Below are positions 43,401 to 52,756 of a stretch of 64,000 nt of DNA, piece after piece. This stretch comes from Berkiella sp964496435 (GTDB lineage: Bacteria; Pseudomonadota; Gammaproteobacteria; Berkiellales; Berkiellaceae), in assembly GCA_964496435.1 (NCBI GenBank), contig CAZBZP010000001.1, forward strand, positions 186,001 to 250,000. The letters run 5' to 3'. The position numbers and the translations under genes are program-made. Under the pieces are notes generated by a model. That model saw only the letters and a list, made by a program, of their open reading frames with translations, searched no databases and had not been told where the DNA came from. Numbering within the stretch: position 1 is the stretch's first letter; each line of letters begins with the position of its first letter.

Positions 43401-44912
43401 ATGTTAGCTGAAAACTTTGCTGTCAAAATTTATACTAGCGCTTTAGAATACGATTACAAAACTCCCTGGACTGCACCTACTATTTCCAAATGGACTGGCT
43501 CTGGCTTTATTATCGAGGGTAAACGCATCATCACCAACGCCCATGTTGCTGGTGGCTCCATCTTCCTTGAAGTTCAACTTGCCAATGATTCTGTTAAATA
43601 TCCTGCAAAATTAAAGGCCGTCAGCCATGAATGTGATTTAGCTGAAATTGAAATTGATAGTGATGAATTTTGGAACAAAACAAGTGCTTTGCAAATAGGT
43701 AATATTCCATCACGTAAACAAAAGGTGGAGGTGCATGGCTTTCCCATCGGTGGAGAAGGATATTGTATTACTGATGGCATTGTTTCGCGACTTGAAAATG
43801 ATATGTATGTTCATGGTGAGCAGATGTTATTAAGCACCCAAGTGAGTGCACCTATCAATCCAGGTAATAGCGGTGGCGCTGTTATCAGTGATGGGAAAGT
43901 TGTTGGGGTTGTCCATCAAGGTATCAATGGCGGACAAAGCATTGGTTATATGATCCCAGCAAGTGTGCTCAAACATTTTATTCAGCAAGTAGATGATCAC
44001 AATATGGGCTTTCCCACCTTAGGCATCGTAACGCAAAACATGGAGAATCCATTTTTAAGAGAGCAATACCAACTACCAGTCAATACAACGGGTATTTTAA
44101 TTAGAAAAGTACCAGACACGTCATGTGTTAAGGGTAAAATGCAAGAAGGCGATGTTTTACTTTCTATTAATGGTATAAAGATATGGAATGATGGCACAGT
44201 ACATGTTGAACCCATCAAACGCATTGATTACAAGTATTTGATTAATAATAGCAAGGTGGGAGATGAAATGACATTTACCATCTTGCGAAATGGCACACTT
44301 ATTGAAGATAAAGTTACGCTGAATAATACGCTCGGCTCCATGCATGTTATTCAACCACTGGCCTTTGGTAAACAACCCACCTTCTACATCATTGGTGGTG
44401 GGATTGTCGTTCAACCGCTATCAAAAAACTATATCTATGACTCACGAAATTCTTTTGCTAATAAGTTTAAAGATAAACAAAGCGATCAGCTTGTCGTTAT
44501 CAATACTATTTTGAAAAGCGAATATACACAAGGCTATGACAATTTCAGTGGCGAACTTATTGCCAAAGTGAATGATCTTGATATTTCGAATATCAGTGAT
44601 GTCATGCAAGCCATACAAAGTAATCGTCAAAAATTCAATAAAATCGAAACAACAAATGGTAAAATACTCATTGTACCCAGATTGTCAAACAAACTGCGCT
44701 CAGAACTTCTTCATGCTTATCAAATCAATACTGATCGCTCTGTCGATTTAACGCTCCATCCCAAACCTGAGCACTTACTCCCCAGCCTTGGCGCTAAAAC
44801 TGTTAAACCGATTATTTTTTCTGCAAGTGGACTTGTCCCCTTGTCTAGAAAAAACATAGCGCACTACCAACCCAACCCTGAAGATAAAAAACGAATTGGT
44901 GCACGCTTATAG
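43401..44912 (+). CDS. DEG9-like serine protease with PDZ regions, no signal peptide
   Basis: This 503-aa S1C peptidase has its catalytic triad in TNAHVA (His48), HECDLAEIE (Asp79) and PGNSGGAV (Ser157). After the protease domain, GFPTLGIVTQNMENPFLREQYQL introduces a PDZ region (about 205-300), and a second PDZ-like region follows to about 440. This layout, and the text HGFPIGGEGYCITDGIVSR and GYMIPASVLKHFIQ, match plant DEG9 and its bacterial relatives rather than periplasmic DegP/DegQ. There is no signal peptide, so it is cytosolic or delivered by another route. It probably oligomerises through its PDZ domains. Substrates are unknown. Confidence 0.85.
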   Translation: MLAENFAVKIYTSALEYDYKTPWTAPTISKWTGSGFIIEGKRIITNAHVAGGSIFLEVQLANDSVKYPAKLKAVSHECDLAEIEIDSDEFWNKTSALQIGNIPSRKQKVEVHGFPIGGEGYCITDGIVSRLENDMYVHGEQMLLSTQVSAPINPGNSGGAVISDGKVVGVVHQGINGGQSIGYMIPASVLKHFIQQVDDHNMGFPTLGIVTQNMENPFLREQYQLPVNTTGILIRKVPDTSCVKGKMQEGDVLLSINGIKIWNDGTVHVEPIKRIDYKYLINNSKVGDEMTFTILRNGTLIEDKVTLNNTLGSMHVIQPLAFGKQPTFYIIGGGIVVQPLSKNYIYDSRNSFANKFKDKQSDQLVVINTILKSEYTQGYDNFSGELIAKVNDLDISNISDVMQAIQSNRQKFNKIETTNGKILIVPRLSNKLRSELLHAYQINTDRSVDLTLHPKPEHLLPSLGAKTVKPIIFSASGLVPLSRKNIAHYQPNPEDKKRIGARL

Positions 44913-45066
44913 CGTGCATCATTCTCTATACATTTAAAATGAGCGCACACTTTAGTTTGTTTACTTATAAAGTTTCATTAAAGTAGTGGCTGTCCCTTTA
45001 ATTTAACCTTGTGTTGGGTGTCCTGGAGGTGATTAAATAATCCTACATGGATGGATGAGAGACAAT

Positions 45067-45858
45067 ATGAAGACAAAGTTGCATAAGGTTTTGCTGAGTG
45101 CTTTAGTTTCAACAACTTCAGTGACATGCTTTGCTGAGCCAGGGAATTTTCTTATTGGCGCAACAGGCGGCTATTTTGCGAGAAACAGTAATGTCAGTGC
45201 CAATGTAACTTACTTTAACCCCGCTCAAGCCTTTATAGGCATCCCCCCCACCAATGTAATTGAAGATTATGATGATAACGGGCTTCAATGGGGATTATTG
45301 GTTGGTTACCAAGCGCGTTGTGATACTTGGGTCTTAGGTGGGGAACTAAGTGTTGATTGGGAACATAGCAACAGAATTCATCCTTTTGCTTTTTCTGATA
45401 TTGAAGCAATTAATGATGGCCTTGGATTGGGTTGGAATGGCACTTTCCGCTATCAAAGAGAATATGCCCTTGGATTTAGTCTTAGAATGGGATACATCTT
45501 AGAATCTTTACGTTATTTCCTACCACCTGTCTTTATGCCCTATGTGCGCGCAGGCATCGAACTGAGCAAGGATTCCCTTGATGTTACTTATAGCGGTAGC
45601 ACACCCTTTTATCCTTTTAAGACAGCAAGTCACTTCGACAAATGGCCCTATCGTTTCGTTGCAGGTATTGGCTGTGAGATCCCCGTCTTTGAAACAAATG
45701 CTTCATTACGTTTTGAATATAATTATCACTCTTCAGGGCAATCCCTGGAGACACAAAGCAGTATTAATGACAACGGTATCGTTAATCCAACTTTTGTGAC
45801 AGCAATGAATCCTGTCATTCAATCAGCAAAAATTGGATTAATCTGGAATTTCTATTAA
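45067..45858 (+). CDS. outer-membrane beta-barrel protein
   Basis: This 263-aa protein starts at the ATG at 45067 after GAGAG. Its signal peptide ends near TCFA-EPG. The mature sequence has alternating strands (LIGATGGYF, GLQWGLLVGYQ, WVLGGELSVDW, YALGFSLRMGYI, MPYVRAGIELS, YRFVAGIGCEI, ASLRFEYNYHS, AKIGLIWNFY) that fit an eight-stranded barrel, and it ends in a terminal aromatic (Phe-Tyr) recognised by the Bam machinery. It resembles OmpA-like or Legionella surface-barrel proteins. Function (adhesion, transport) is not assignable. Confidence 0.78.
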   Translation: MKTKLHKVLLSALVSTTSVTCFAEPGNFLIGATGGYFARNSNVSANVTYFNPAQAFIGIPPTNVIEDYDDNGLQWGLLVGYQARCDTWVLGGELSVDWEHSNRIHPFAFSDIEAINDGLGLGWNGTFRYQREYALGFSLRMGYILESLRYFLPPVFMPYVRAGIELSKDSLDVTYSGSTPFYPFKTASHFDKWPYRFVAGIGCEIPVFETNASLRFEYNYHSSGQSLETQSSINDNGIVNPTFVTAMNPVIQSAKIGLIWNFY

Positions 45859-45868
45859 TTCCTTAACT

Positions 45869-48031
45869 TTAAAAAGGCGGTGGTAATATCACTTCCTCAT
45901 TCAAGTCCATACGCTTGGGCTTGCGTTTGGCATAATAATCATTTTCACTCAATGGTGATGGCGTGATGGGTTCATCAACAAAGTATTGATCGAGCACATC
46001 ATATGATTCAAGTTGTGCACGACGGGTTTGTTCATACTTACTTGTGCTTATCCTTGTGCCTCTATCATTGTCATAAATAATTTTGGGGCGCAAGAATACC
46101 ATCAAATTACGCTTCACTAATTCCTTACTTTGACTCTTAAAAAATTGGCCAACCCAAGGGATCCGAGCTAAAAAGGGCACTTGGTTTTGTGTTTCTTGCC
46201 ATGTGTCTTGAATTAAACCACCTAACACCAAAATCTTCCCTTCATTCACAAGAACATTAGTCACAATCGTTCTTTCATTTGTTGTTGGATTACCACCTGT
46301 GTTGGCATTGGCACTATTAGCCACTATGTTGGATAAGATATTTTCAATTTGAAGCTTAATTTCACCGTTATTGATAATTTGAGGTCTAATCGTTAAAGAT
46401 AAACCAACTTCCTCTCTATCGAATGAAGTAAATGGATTTCCACCGGTATTTTGATTATTGGTTTGGCCTACAGCAAAGGGTACTTTCTGGCCTACTTTAA
46501 TCATCGCCGTTTGATTATCCAAGGTAACCAAGGTGGGGGTTGACAAAATATTGGCCGAGGTATCTGATGCCAGCGCTTTTATCAAAGCCCGCAAGCTGCC
46601 ATGTCGGAAAATGCCCACTGAAATACCTGTGCCTAATTCTGCAACTGAGCCACCTGAGAAGCCACCGAGAATACCTGCCGTAGTGCCATCTGGATTAGAT
46701 TGATTATTATAAAATCTTGTGCCAAATTTTACGCTCGCATTTGGCGAAACGTCCCATTCCACACCAAAATCTTCTAAGCGATCAAGTTGAATTTCAGCAA
46801 TAATCACTTCGATAATCACTTGGGGTCTTCTGATATCTAGTTTGGCGACAATAGTTTTTATGGCCTGCATGATAACTGGTGGTGCTTTCACAATAATGGA
46901 GTTTGTGGTTTCTTCCCATTGCACAAAGCGATTAATAATACCACTCTTGGGCTTATTCTCATTATCAGTAAACAAGCTGCCCTGTGCACCGCCTGTATCA
47001 TCATTTTCCTTTAAGGCTTTTAAATGATTTGGAAATGAACTACTACCAGCTTGGCTTGAGGTTGCTGTTGCAGTAACCTGTGTACTACCTGAATCTTTTC
47101 CTTCAGATTTTATTTTCTCATCTTTGCTGGTGTGGATAGCTTCTTCCAAGTAAGCTGCTACAATTGGCGCAATATCGCTTGCTTGTACATAGCGAAGGTA
47201 TATGACTTCAGAGTTCGCGCCATTTTCAATAGGTTCATCTAATTTTCTAATAACAGAATTTATGTATGAACGCATTTCCCTTGTTCCGCCCGATATTACA
47301 AGGCTGTTTGTTCTTTCATCTGGCACAACCGTGATGGCAAGGCCTCTTTGTGTATTTTTATCTTTTAACAAATTGGTTACAGTTGTGGCAACTTCTGTTG
47401 CTGATGCATGCCTTAGGGCAATGACATCAACAGATTGCGATAAAGGCGTATCGACTTCGTTTACAATTTTTTCCACTTTCATCACATTGCTTTGTGTATC
47501 AGCAATGATAAGGTGATTGGTTGAATTTAAGGCTACAACATGACTTGTTCTTGGGATCATTTCTCTGATAACGTTAACAAGATCAATAGGAGGAACATAT
47601 TTAAGGGCTATCACCTTAACAACTTGTTGATCTGTATTTCCAAGAATTTTATTTACAACATTGCCATTATCACTATTGGCGGAATCTTGAGGAATAATCT
47701 TAACAACATTGTTTGCTTCTATTGCTTTAAAACCATGAACGCGTAAAACAGAAAGAAATACCTGATAAACTTCACTGGGTGATAAGGGTTGTTGAGATAT
47801 GATAGTTACTTTACCCTGAACACGGGGATCGATAATAAAGTTCTTTTTAGTTTCATCAGCCACACGCTTTGCAACAATGGCAATATCAGCATTATCAAAA
47901 TTCCATAATTCTTGATGTTTCGCAGCTTCTGGTTTTTCAACGGCTGCCCCAAGTGGTAGGGTCCAACTTAAGGCGAACAACCCCAATGCAAATATCACCA
48001 TCTTATTTAAATTGAAAACTGTTAATCGCAT
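45869..48031 (-). CDS. gspD: type II secretion outer-membrane secretin GspD
   Basis: This 720-aa protein forms the outer-membrane channel of the type II system. It has a signal peptide (to about residue 30), an N0 domain (WNFDNADIAIVAKRVADETKKNF), N1-N3 domains with the family repeats VIALKYVPPIDLVNVIREMIP, DVIALRHASATEVATTVTNLL and EVIYLRYVQASDIAPIVAAYL, an N3 insertion rich in Ser/Gly/Lys, and the secretin core ending PFLARIPWVGQFFKSQSKELVKRNLMVFLRPKII. GGAAAGG precedes the start. Uniquely in this locus it is on the minus strand, divergent from gspC and followed on its 5' side by the Sel1 lipoprotein gene. Length is typical of GspD. Confidence 0.95.
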   Translation of the reverse strand: MRLTVFNLNKMVIFALGLFALSWTLPLGAAVEKPEAAKHQELWNFDNADIAIVAKRVADETKKNFIIDPRVQGKVTIISQQPLSPSEVYQVFLSVLRVHGFKAIEANNVVKIIPQDSANSDNGNVVNKILGNTDQQVVKVIALKYVPPIDLVNVIREMIPRTSHVVALNSTNHLIIADTQSNVMKVEKIVNEVDTPLSQSVDVIALRHASATEVATTVTNLLKDKNTQRGLAITVVPDERTNSLVISGGTREMRSYINSVIRKLDEPIENGANSEVIYLRYVQASDIAPIVAAYLEEAIHTSKDEKIKSEGKDSGSTQVTATATSSQAGSSSFPNHLKALKENDDTGGAQGSLFTDNENKPKSGIINRFVQWEETTNSIIVKAPPVIMQAIKTIVAKLDIRRPQVIIEVIIAEIQLDRLEDFGVEWDVSPNASVKFGTRFYNNQSNPDGTTAGILGGFSGGSVAELGTGISVGIFRHGSLRALIKALASDTSANILSTPTLVTLDNQTAMIKVGQKVPFAVGQTNNQNTGGNPFTSFDREEVGLSLTIRPQIINNGEIKLQIENILSNIVANSANANTGGNPTTNERTIVTNVLVNEGKILVLGGLIQDTWQETQNQVPFLARIPWVGQFFKSQSKELVKRNLMVFLRPKIIYDNDRGTRISTSKYEQTRRAQLESYDVLDQYFVDEPITPSPLSENDYYAKRKPKRMDLNEEVILPPPF

Positions 48032-48138
48032 TGTTTAACCTTTCCAGTTGGAAGTTACCCAACTACTGTAAATTAAAATATGATCTCTTATTAATCAAAG
48101 ATGATGATTAGGCTGTCGTCAATTAGGTTGTATTCTAA

Positions 48139-48858
48139 CTACGAATAAGTGAGGGAAATATAATCCGTGCTAGTAGGCACGCTATTGATGAAAGGAACCG
48201 ACAGTGTCTCTATTGATTCGGTGTTATGCAGCTTATTGTCTAAAAAAGAAAGAAGAGAGAATGCATCGATAACAGAATATTCATTTTGCGATACTGATTT
48301 ATCTGCAGCTGTAACTGCGCCCTGCTCATTAGCGAGCAAGTCAAAGAACAGCTCCCTTTTGAATGGTTTCTCAAACATGGCCATCCCATCGCTCACCTTG
48401 TTGTTAGGCTGTATTTGACTAACGGGATAAACATCATCATCGAGCCTTTCTTTTGAAATGATCACTTGACCTTTAGTTGGCATCTCATTTAGCGCGTTGT
48501 CTTGCATTAGCGGAATTTGTGAATGACTCAGTTTCTCTAAGGCTAATATGGCAGGTCCATATCCATTCAGTGCTGATTCTTTTATCCAGGCTATGCCCAA
48601 AGATTTATTCGTAGGTGCGCCTATTCCATAAAAATACATATAGCCCAAGGTGTATTTTGATTTAGGATCACCCTGATATGCCATTGCTTCTGTCAGCCGA
48701 AAAGAACGGGCAAAATTTCCAGCATAATAGCTTTCTCTGGCCTCATATTTAGTAAGGCTGCGATTTATCTCTTTCATGCAACCTACATTAAATAAGGTTG
48801 CCATCATGAGAACTATAAATAGTTTGATTTTAGCCATGGTAAATACTGGGTGTTTCAT
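48139..48858 (-). CDS. Sel1-repeat lipoprotein beside gspD, candidate pilotin
   Basis: This 239-aa protein, with a possible shorter start at 48837, has a lipoprotein signal (hydrophobic FIVLMMATLFNVG then Cys27). Residues about 38-110 form two Sel1/TPR-like repeats (AGNFARSFRLTEAMAYQGDPKSKYTLGYMYFYGIGAPTNKS, then LGIAWIKESALNGYGPAILALEKLS). The rest is low in recognisable features. It lies upstream of gspD on the same strand and may be co-transcribed. TPR lipoproteins such as PilF act as pilotins for secretins, and no GspS is seen here, so a secretin-assembly role is a reasonable inference. Confidence 0.65.
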   Translation of the reverse strand: MKHPVFTMAKIKLFIVLMMATLFNVGCMKEINRSLTKYEARESYYAGNFARSFRLTEAMAYQGDPKSKYTLGYMYFYGIGAPTNKSLGIAWIKESALNGYGPAILALEKLSHSQIPLMQDNALNEMPTKGQVIISKERLDDDVYPVSQIQPNNKVSDGMAMFEKPFKRELFFDLLANEQGAVTAADKSVSQNEYSVIDAFSLLSFLDNKLHNTESIETLSVPFINSVPTSTDYISLTYS

Positions 48859-48913
48859 CCTAGGTCAACTATTACTAGTCATCCATTCATACTAAATATT
48901 TATAAGTCTATAT

Positions 48914-48941
48914 TTGAGCAAGTTAATTAAGTTACCATAAT
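48914..48941 (+). promoter_or_regulatory. candidate promoter for the gspC-M operon
   Basis: TTGAGC (48914-48919), a 16-nt spacer and CATAAT (48936-48941) lie 38 nt upstream of the gspC start, in the gap between the divergent halves of the type II locus. Confidence 0.45.
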
Positions 48942-48978
48942 GTATTGTCTATCTCATACTTTATATATTCGAGTATAA

Positions 48979-49605
48979 GTGAAAACGATGAAGATGCACG
49001 TAAACGCATTACAAAAAGTCACAGGGCAAAAATTCAGTGCAAGTAGCATTGCTATAATTGCTTCTTATGTTGCTTTAGTGCTTCTCATCTTCTATTGCTA
49101 TTACGCTTTTTCTTCAAAAACGCCAGCAATACAAAAGCAACAAAGTACTGCTAGCGCATATTCAAAAGGCGTAAATTTCGACGTGATCCCTTCCTTTCAT
49201 TTGTTTGGTATAAACGACGATCCTAACCTGAGAAAATTGAAAGACAGTCATATAGAACTTGTGGGTATTATCTTTAAAGATAAGGCTAGCAAAGCGATTA
49301 TACTAATAAATTCAAAGGAGCAGGTACTGAGTACTGGTGATAAAATTGACAATAACTATAGCATTCACAAGATAGAACCTTCTCGTGTCATCATCTCTAC
49401 TAGCAATGGCTTAGAAGAGCTTGGATTGTTTGATACCCTAGAACAACGACCAGCTAATTCTTCTACCAAAAGTCAATTTCCTCAAATAGAAGAATTTTCT
49501 CAACAAGAACAGCCGCTAGATCCTGTACAACTTGATAATCTAAACAATTTACCAAAGTTTAATAATATTGAACCAAGAACAGGTCGACGAAATGGCAATT
49601 TCTAA
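48979..49605 (+). CDS. gspC: type II secretion inner-membrane protein GspC
   Basis: This 208-aa protein has one N-terminal membrane helix (IAIIASYVALVLLIFYCYYAF) and a periplasmic HR domain (DVIPSFHLFGIND, IELVGIIFKDKASKAIILINSKEQVLSTGDKI, SRVIISTSNGLEELGL). It links the inner-membrane platform to the GspD secretin. There is no PDZ or coiled-coil end, as in other short GspC proteins. The start is GTG at 48979; ATG at 48988 is possible. It is the first gene of the plus-strand operon and overlaps gspE by 14 nt. Confidence 0.85.
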   Translation: MKTMKMHVNALQKVTGQKFSASSIAIIASYVALVLLIFYCYYAFSSKTPAIQKQQSTASAYSKGVNFDVIPSFHLFGINDDPNLRKLKDSHIELVGIIFKDKASKAIILINSKEQVLSTGDKIDNNYSIHKIEPSRVIISTSNGLEELGLFDTLEQRPANSSTKSQFPQIEEFSQQEQPLDPVQLDNLNNLPKFNNIEPRTGRRNGNF

Positions 49606-51085
49606 AGAAATAGAACAAATTAACTTTTCTTTTGCCAAGAAGCACCGTGTGTTTGTGGATTCATATACTGAAAATCTTGTAAATATTATTTGCAGCAAAC
49701 CTAGTATTGATATATTGCTCGAAATAAGGCGCGCTCTAGAATGTCCTATCTCAATAAAAGAAGTTGATGAGCATGAATTTTCAAAATTGCTAAACCAACA
49801 CTACGAAAGCAATAAAAAATCCAAGCCAAATATTGCTCAAGATATTGAAGAGCATTTAGATCTTAACGCCCTGCTAGAAGAATTACCTGATATTGAAGAC
49901 CTACTTGAATCTCAAGAAGAAGCACCTGTTATTAAATTAATTAATGCTTTACTTAGCGAAGCTATTAACATGAATGCTTCGGATATTCATTTTGAAGTTT
50001 TTAAAAACGAATTTTCAGTTAGATTCAGAATAGATGGCGTCTTGCATGAGATCTTTAAACCATCAAAAAACTTATCAGGCTTAATTGTTTCAAGAATTAA
50101 AGTTATGTCAAAGCTTGATATCGCAGAAAAGAAAATCCCACAAGATGGACGTATTAGTTTGAAAATAGCGGGAAGAATGATAGACGTGCGTGTTTCTGTG
50201 CTTCCCTCGAATCATGGTGAAAGAGTTGTGCTGAGAATTTTAGACCAAAAGAACGCTAAGCTTGATCTTGATGATCTTGTGCCACGCGAAGCAATAAGAA
50301 GCAATATTAAAGGCTTGGTTGATAATTCACATGGCATTATCTTGGTCACAGGCCCCACAGGCTCTGGCAAAACCACAACCCTTTATGGTGCCATTAATCA
50401 TCTTAACGAGGTTGAAAGAAATATCATCACGGTAGAAGATCCCATAGAATATGATTTACCTGGCATCGGTCAAACACAGGTAAATCCAAAGGTTGGAATG
50501 ACCTTTGCAAAGGGCCTTCGCGCTATTTTACGTCAAGATCCTGATGTGATCATGGTAGGTGAAATAAGAGATAAAGAAACCGCTGATATCGCTATAGAAG
50601 CAAGTCTTACTGGTCACTTGGTTTTATCAACGCTGCACACAAACAGTGCCTTAGGCGCCATCACACGTTTGCAAGACATGGGCGTGCAATCATTTTTACT
50701 CTCATCTAGTCTGTTGGGTGTTATTGCTCAACGTCTTGTTAGAAAATTGTGCACAGAATGCAGAGAAGCTTATAGCCCCACAGAAAAAGATATAGCCTTA
50801 TATCCTTTATTAGGAGGCAATCATCAAATCTATCATGCTAAAGGTTGCAAAACTTGCAACAATGTAGGCTATAACGGCCGAATCGCCATATATGAAATTG
50901 TAGGCATCGATGAACAATTAAAAAAAATGATTCATGACCAAGCTTCTGAATTAGAAATGAAAAACTACGCTATACAAAAAACAGATGATCTCTTAACAGA
51001 TGGTTTAAAAAGGGTGTTAGCAGGTGAAACCTCTTTAGAAGAAGTATTACGAGTCATTTCTGGACAAAAAGTGATGTCGAGTTAA
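49592..51085 (+). CDS. gspE: type II secretion ATPase GspE
   Basis: This 497-aa cytosolic hexameric ATPase powers pseudopilus assembly. It has an N-terminal domain binding GspL, then VIKLINALLSEAINMNASDIHFE, the Walker A GPTGSGKTT (254-261), ITVEDPIEYDLPGIGQTQVN (Asp box), the Walker B QDPDVIMVGEIRDKETADIA, the His box TGHLVLSTLHTN, and a zinc tetracysteine (Cys387, 390, 419, 422). All active residues are intact. The ATG at 49592 (AGG upstream) is preferred to the TTG at 49568. It overlaps gspC, and its stop is 2 nt before gspF. Confidence 0.96.
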   Translation: MAISKEIEQINFSFAKKHRVFVDSYTENLVNIICSKPSIDILLEIRRALECPISIKEVDEHEFSKLLNQHYESNKKSKPNIAQDIEEHLDLNALLEELPDIEDLLESQEEAPVIKLINALLSEAINMNASDIHFEVFKNEFSVRFRIDGVLHEIFKPSKNLSGLIVSRIKVMSKLDIAEKKIPQDGRISLKIAGRMIDVRVSVLPSNHGERVVLRILDQKNAKLDLDDLVPREAIRSNIKGLVDNSHGIILVTGPTGSGKTTTLYGAINHLNEVERNIITVEDPIEYDLPGIGQTQVNPKVGMTFAKGLRAILRQDPDVIMVGEIRDKETADIAIEASLTGHLVLSTLHTNSALGAITRLQDMGVQSFLLSSSLLGVIAQRLVRKLCTECREAYSPTEKDIALYPLLGGNHQIYHAKGCKTCNNVGYNGRIAIYEIVGIDEQLKKMIHDQASELEMKNYAIQKTDDLLTDGLKRVLAGETSLEEVLRVISGQKVMSS

Positions 51086-51087
51086 TT

Positions 51088-52305
51088 ATGGCATTATTTG
51101 AATACAACGCCTTGGATATTGGCGGAAAAGAAAAAAAGGGAACCATTCAAGCAGATAGTGAAAAGCTTGCAAGAAATAAACTTAGAGCGGACGGGCTCAT
51201 TCCTATTGATATTATTGCTATAACAAAGCAGCTGAGTTTAACCGATAAGAAAATCAAACATATTGATAGAAAGATACCACTATCTGAATTAACTTTGTTT
51301 ACAAGAGAGCTCTGCTCATTACTTACCGCTGGTCTTGAAATTGAGCATAGTGTGGCATCTGTTGCACAGCAAATTGAACATAAGCAATTTAAAGAAATCG
51401 TAGAAGCGGTGCATACTCGTATCTTAGAAGGTTTCTCATTCTCCTCAGGATTAAGTGAATTCCCAAAAGCTTTCCCGCATGTCTATATTGCAACGATTAA
51501 ATCGGGAGAGGATGCAGGGCATCTGGCCAAAGTCTTGCTTAATTTAGCGGATTACTTAGAAAGACAAGAACAAATCAGACAAAAAGTCGTACAGGCGATT
51601 ATATATCCTTGTATTCTAACATGTATGTCCCTATCAATCGTTGCTTTCTTGTTAATATATGTTACCCCCAAGATAATTAGCATTTTTGAAGAAACAAAAA
51701 AAGGCCTGCCTCTTGCAACCCAAATTTTATTGAGCATCAGTCAGTTTCTTCAAAACTATGGTTTGCTTTGTTTTCTTATTTTAGTTGCACTTGTTTTTGG
51801 CTTTAGAAAAATGATGAAGAATCCTGTTTTTAAAGAGCGTTTTGATAGATTTATGCTTTCTCTGCCTTTAATTGGCAAAATGATAAAATTGATAGAAACA
51901 TCGCGTTTTTTAAGAACACTTGCCATTTTAACCCAAGCAACAGTCCCCATTTTGCAATCATTCACAGTTGCGGCAAACTTAGTAAATTCACTTCCAATCA
52001 AACATGAGATATTAAAAGCCAGAGACAGAATTAAAGAAGGCTCCACCATTAATGCGGCCTTGAAAAAATTTTCTTATTTTAGCCCCAGTTCGCTGCAATT
52101 TATTGCCAGTGGTGAAAACTCAGGGAATTTAGAAGAAATGCTAATGCGTTCAGCACAAAATCAAGAACGTCATGTTGAATATAGCATAAATACAGTGCTT
52201 GCTTTATTTGAACCTTTATTAATCATAGTGATGGGAACACTTGTATTATTTATTGTATTGGCAACCTTATTACCAATCTTTCAATTATCCAGCATGGTGG
52301 CATAA
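51088..52305 (+). CDS. gspF: type II secretion inner-membrane platform protein GspF
   Basis: This 405-aa polytopic protein has two repeated GspF/PilC domains (PLSELTLFTRELCSLLTAGLEIEHSV and KMIKLIETSRFLRTLAILTQATVPILQSF), each followed by a membrane helix, plus a C-terminal helix (LFEPLLIIVMGTLVLFIVLATLLPIF). It anchors the GspE motor and the growing pseudopilus. Length and layout are typical. It follows gspE directly and is 4 nt before gspG. Confidence 0.95.
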   Translation: MALFEYNALDIGGKEKKGTIQADSEKLARNKLRADGLIPIDIIAITKQLSLTDKKIKHIDRKIPLSELTLFTRELCSLLTAGLEIEHSVASVAQQIEHKQFKEIVEAVHTRILEGFSFSSGLSEFPKAFPHVYIATIKSGEDAGHLAKVLLNLADYLERQEQIRQKVVQAIIYPCILTCMSLSIVAFLLIYVTPKIISIFEETKKGLPLATQILLSISQFLQNYGLLCFLILVALVFGFRKMMKNPVFKERFDRFMLSLPLIGKMIKLIETSRFLRTLAILTQATVPILQSFTVAANLVNSLPIKHEILKARDRIKEGSTINAALKKFSYFSPSSLQFIASGENSGNLEEMLMRSAQNQERHVEYSINTVLALFEPLLIIVMGTLVLFIVLATLLPIFQLSSMVA

Positions 52306-52309
52306 ACAT

Positions 52310-52756
52310 ATGAAGATAAATAAATATAAAATCAAACAATCAGGCTTCACTTTAATTGAAGTAATGGTTGTGGTGGTGATTCTTGGCGTTCTTGCGGCAA
52401 TCATTGTACCGAATGTGATTGGCCGAGCAGATGATGCCAAATTAGTTAAAGCCAAACAAGATGTCTTAGCTATTGAAAATGCACTTGAAATGTATCGCTT
52501 AGACAATGGATTTTATCCTTCAACAGATCAGGGACTGGCAGCGCTTGTTAAAAGGCCAGAAAACGACCCCAAACCACTTTCCTGGCGTGAAGGTGGCTAC
52601 ATTAAGCAATTAAGACAAGATCCATGGGGTAACCCTTATCAATATTTAAATCCTGGCTCTCATAAAGAAATTGATATCTTTAGCAATGGTAAACCTGATA
52701 AACAAAATAATGAAAGCAATATAATTGGCAATTGGAATACCGATGAAAAGAAGTAA
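52310..52756 (+). CDS. gspG: major pseudopilin GspG
   Basis: This 148-aa protein starts at ATG 52310, not at the upstream in-frame ATG inside gspF. The short basic leader is cleaved at QSG-FTLIEVMVVVVILG, with Glu at +5. The body has the GspG text ALEMYRLDNGFYPSTDQGLAALV and DPWGNPYQYLNPG, ending in an IDIFSNGKPD loop and GNW. It polymerises into the pseudopilus. The prepilin peptidase (GspO/PilD) must be encoded elsewhere. Confidence 0.96.
   Translation: MKINKYKIKQSGFTLIEVMVVVVILGVLAAIIVPNVIGRADDAKLVKAKQDVLAIENALEMYRLDNGFYPSTDQGLAALVKRPENDPKPLSWREGGYIKQLRQDPWGNPYQYLNPGSHKEIDIFSNGKPDKQNNESNIIGNWNTDEKK

Noticed and set aside
47202..47516. Plus-strand 104-aa frame inside gspD
   Set aside because: Shadow of a well-supported secretin gene, with no promoter or ribosome site.
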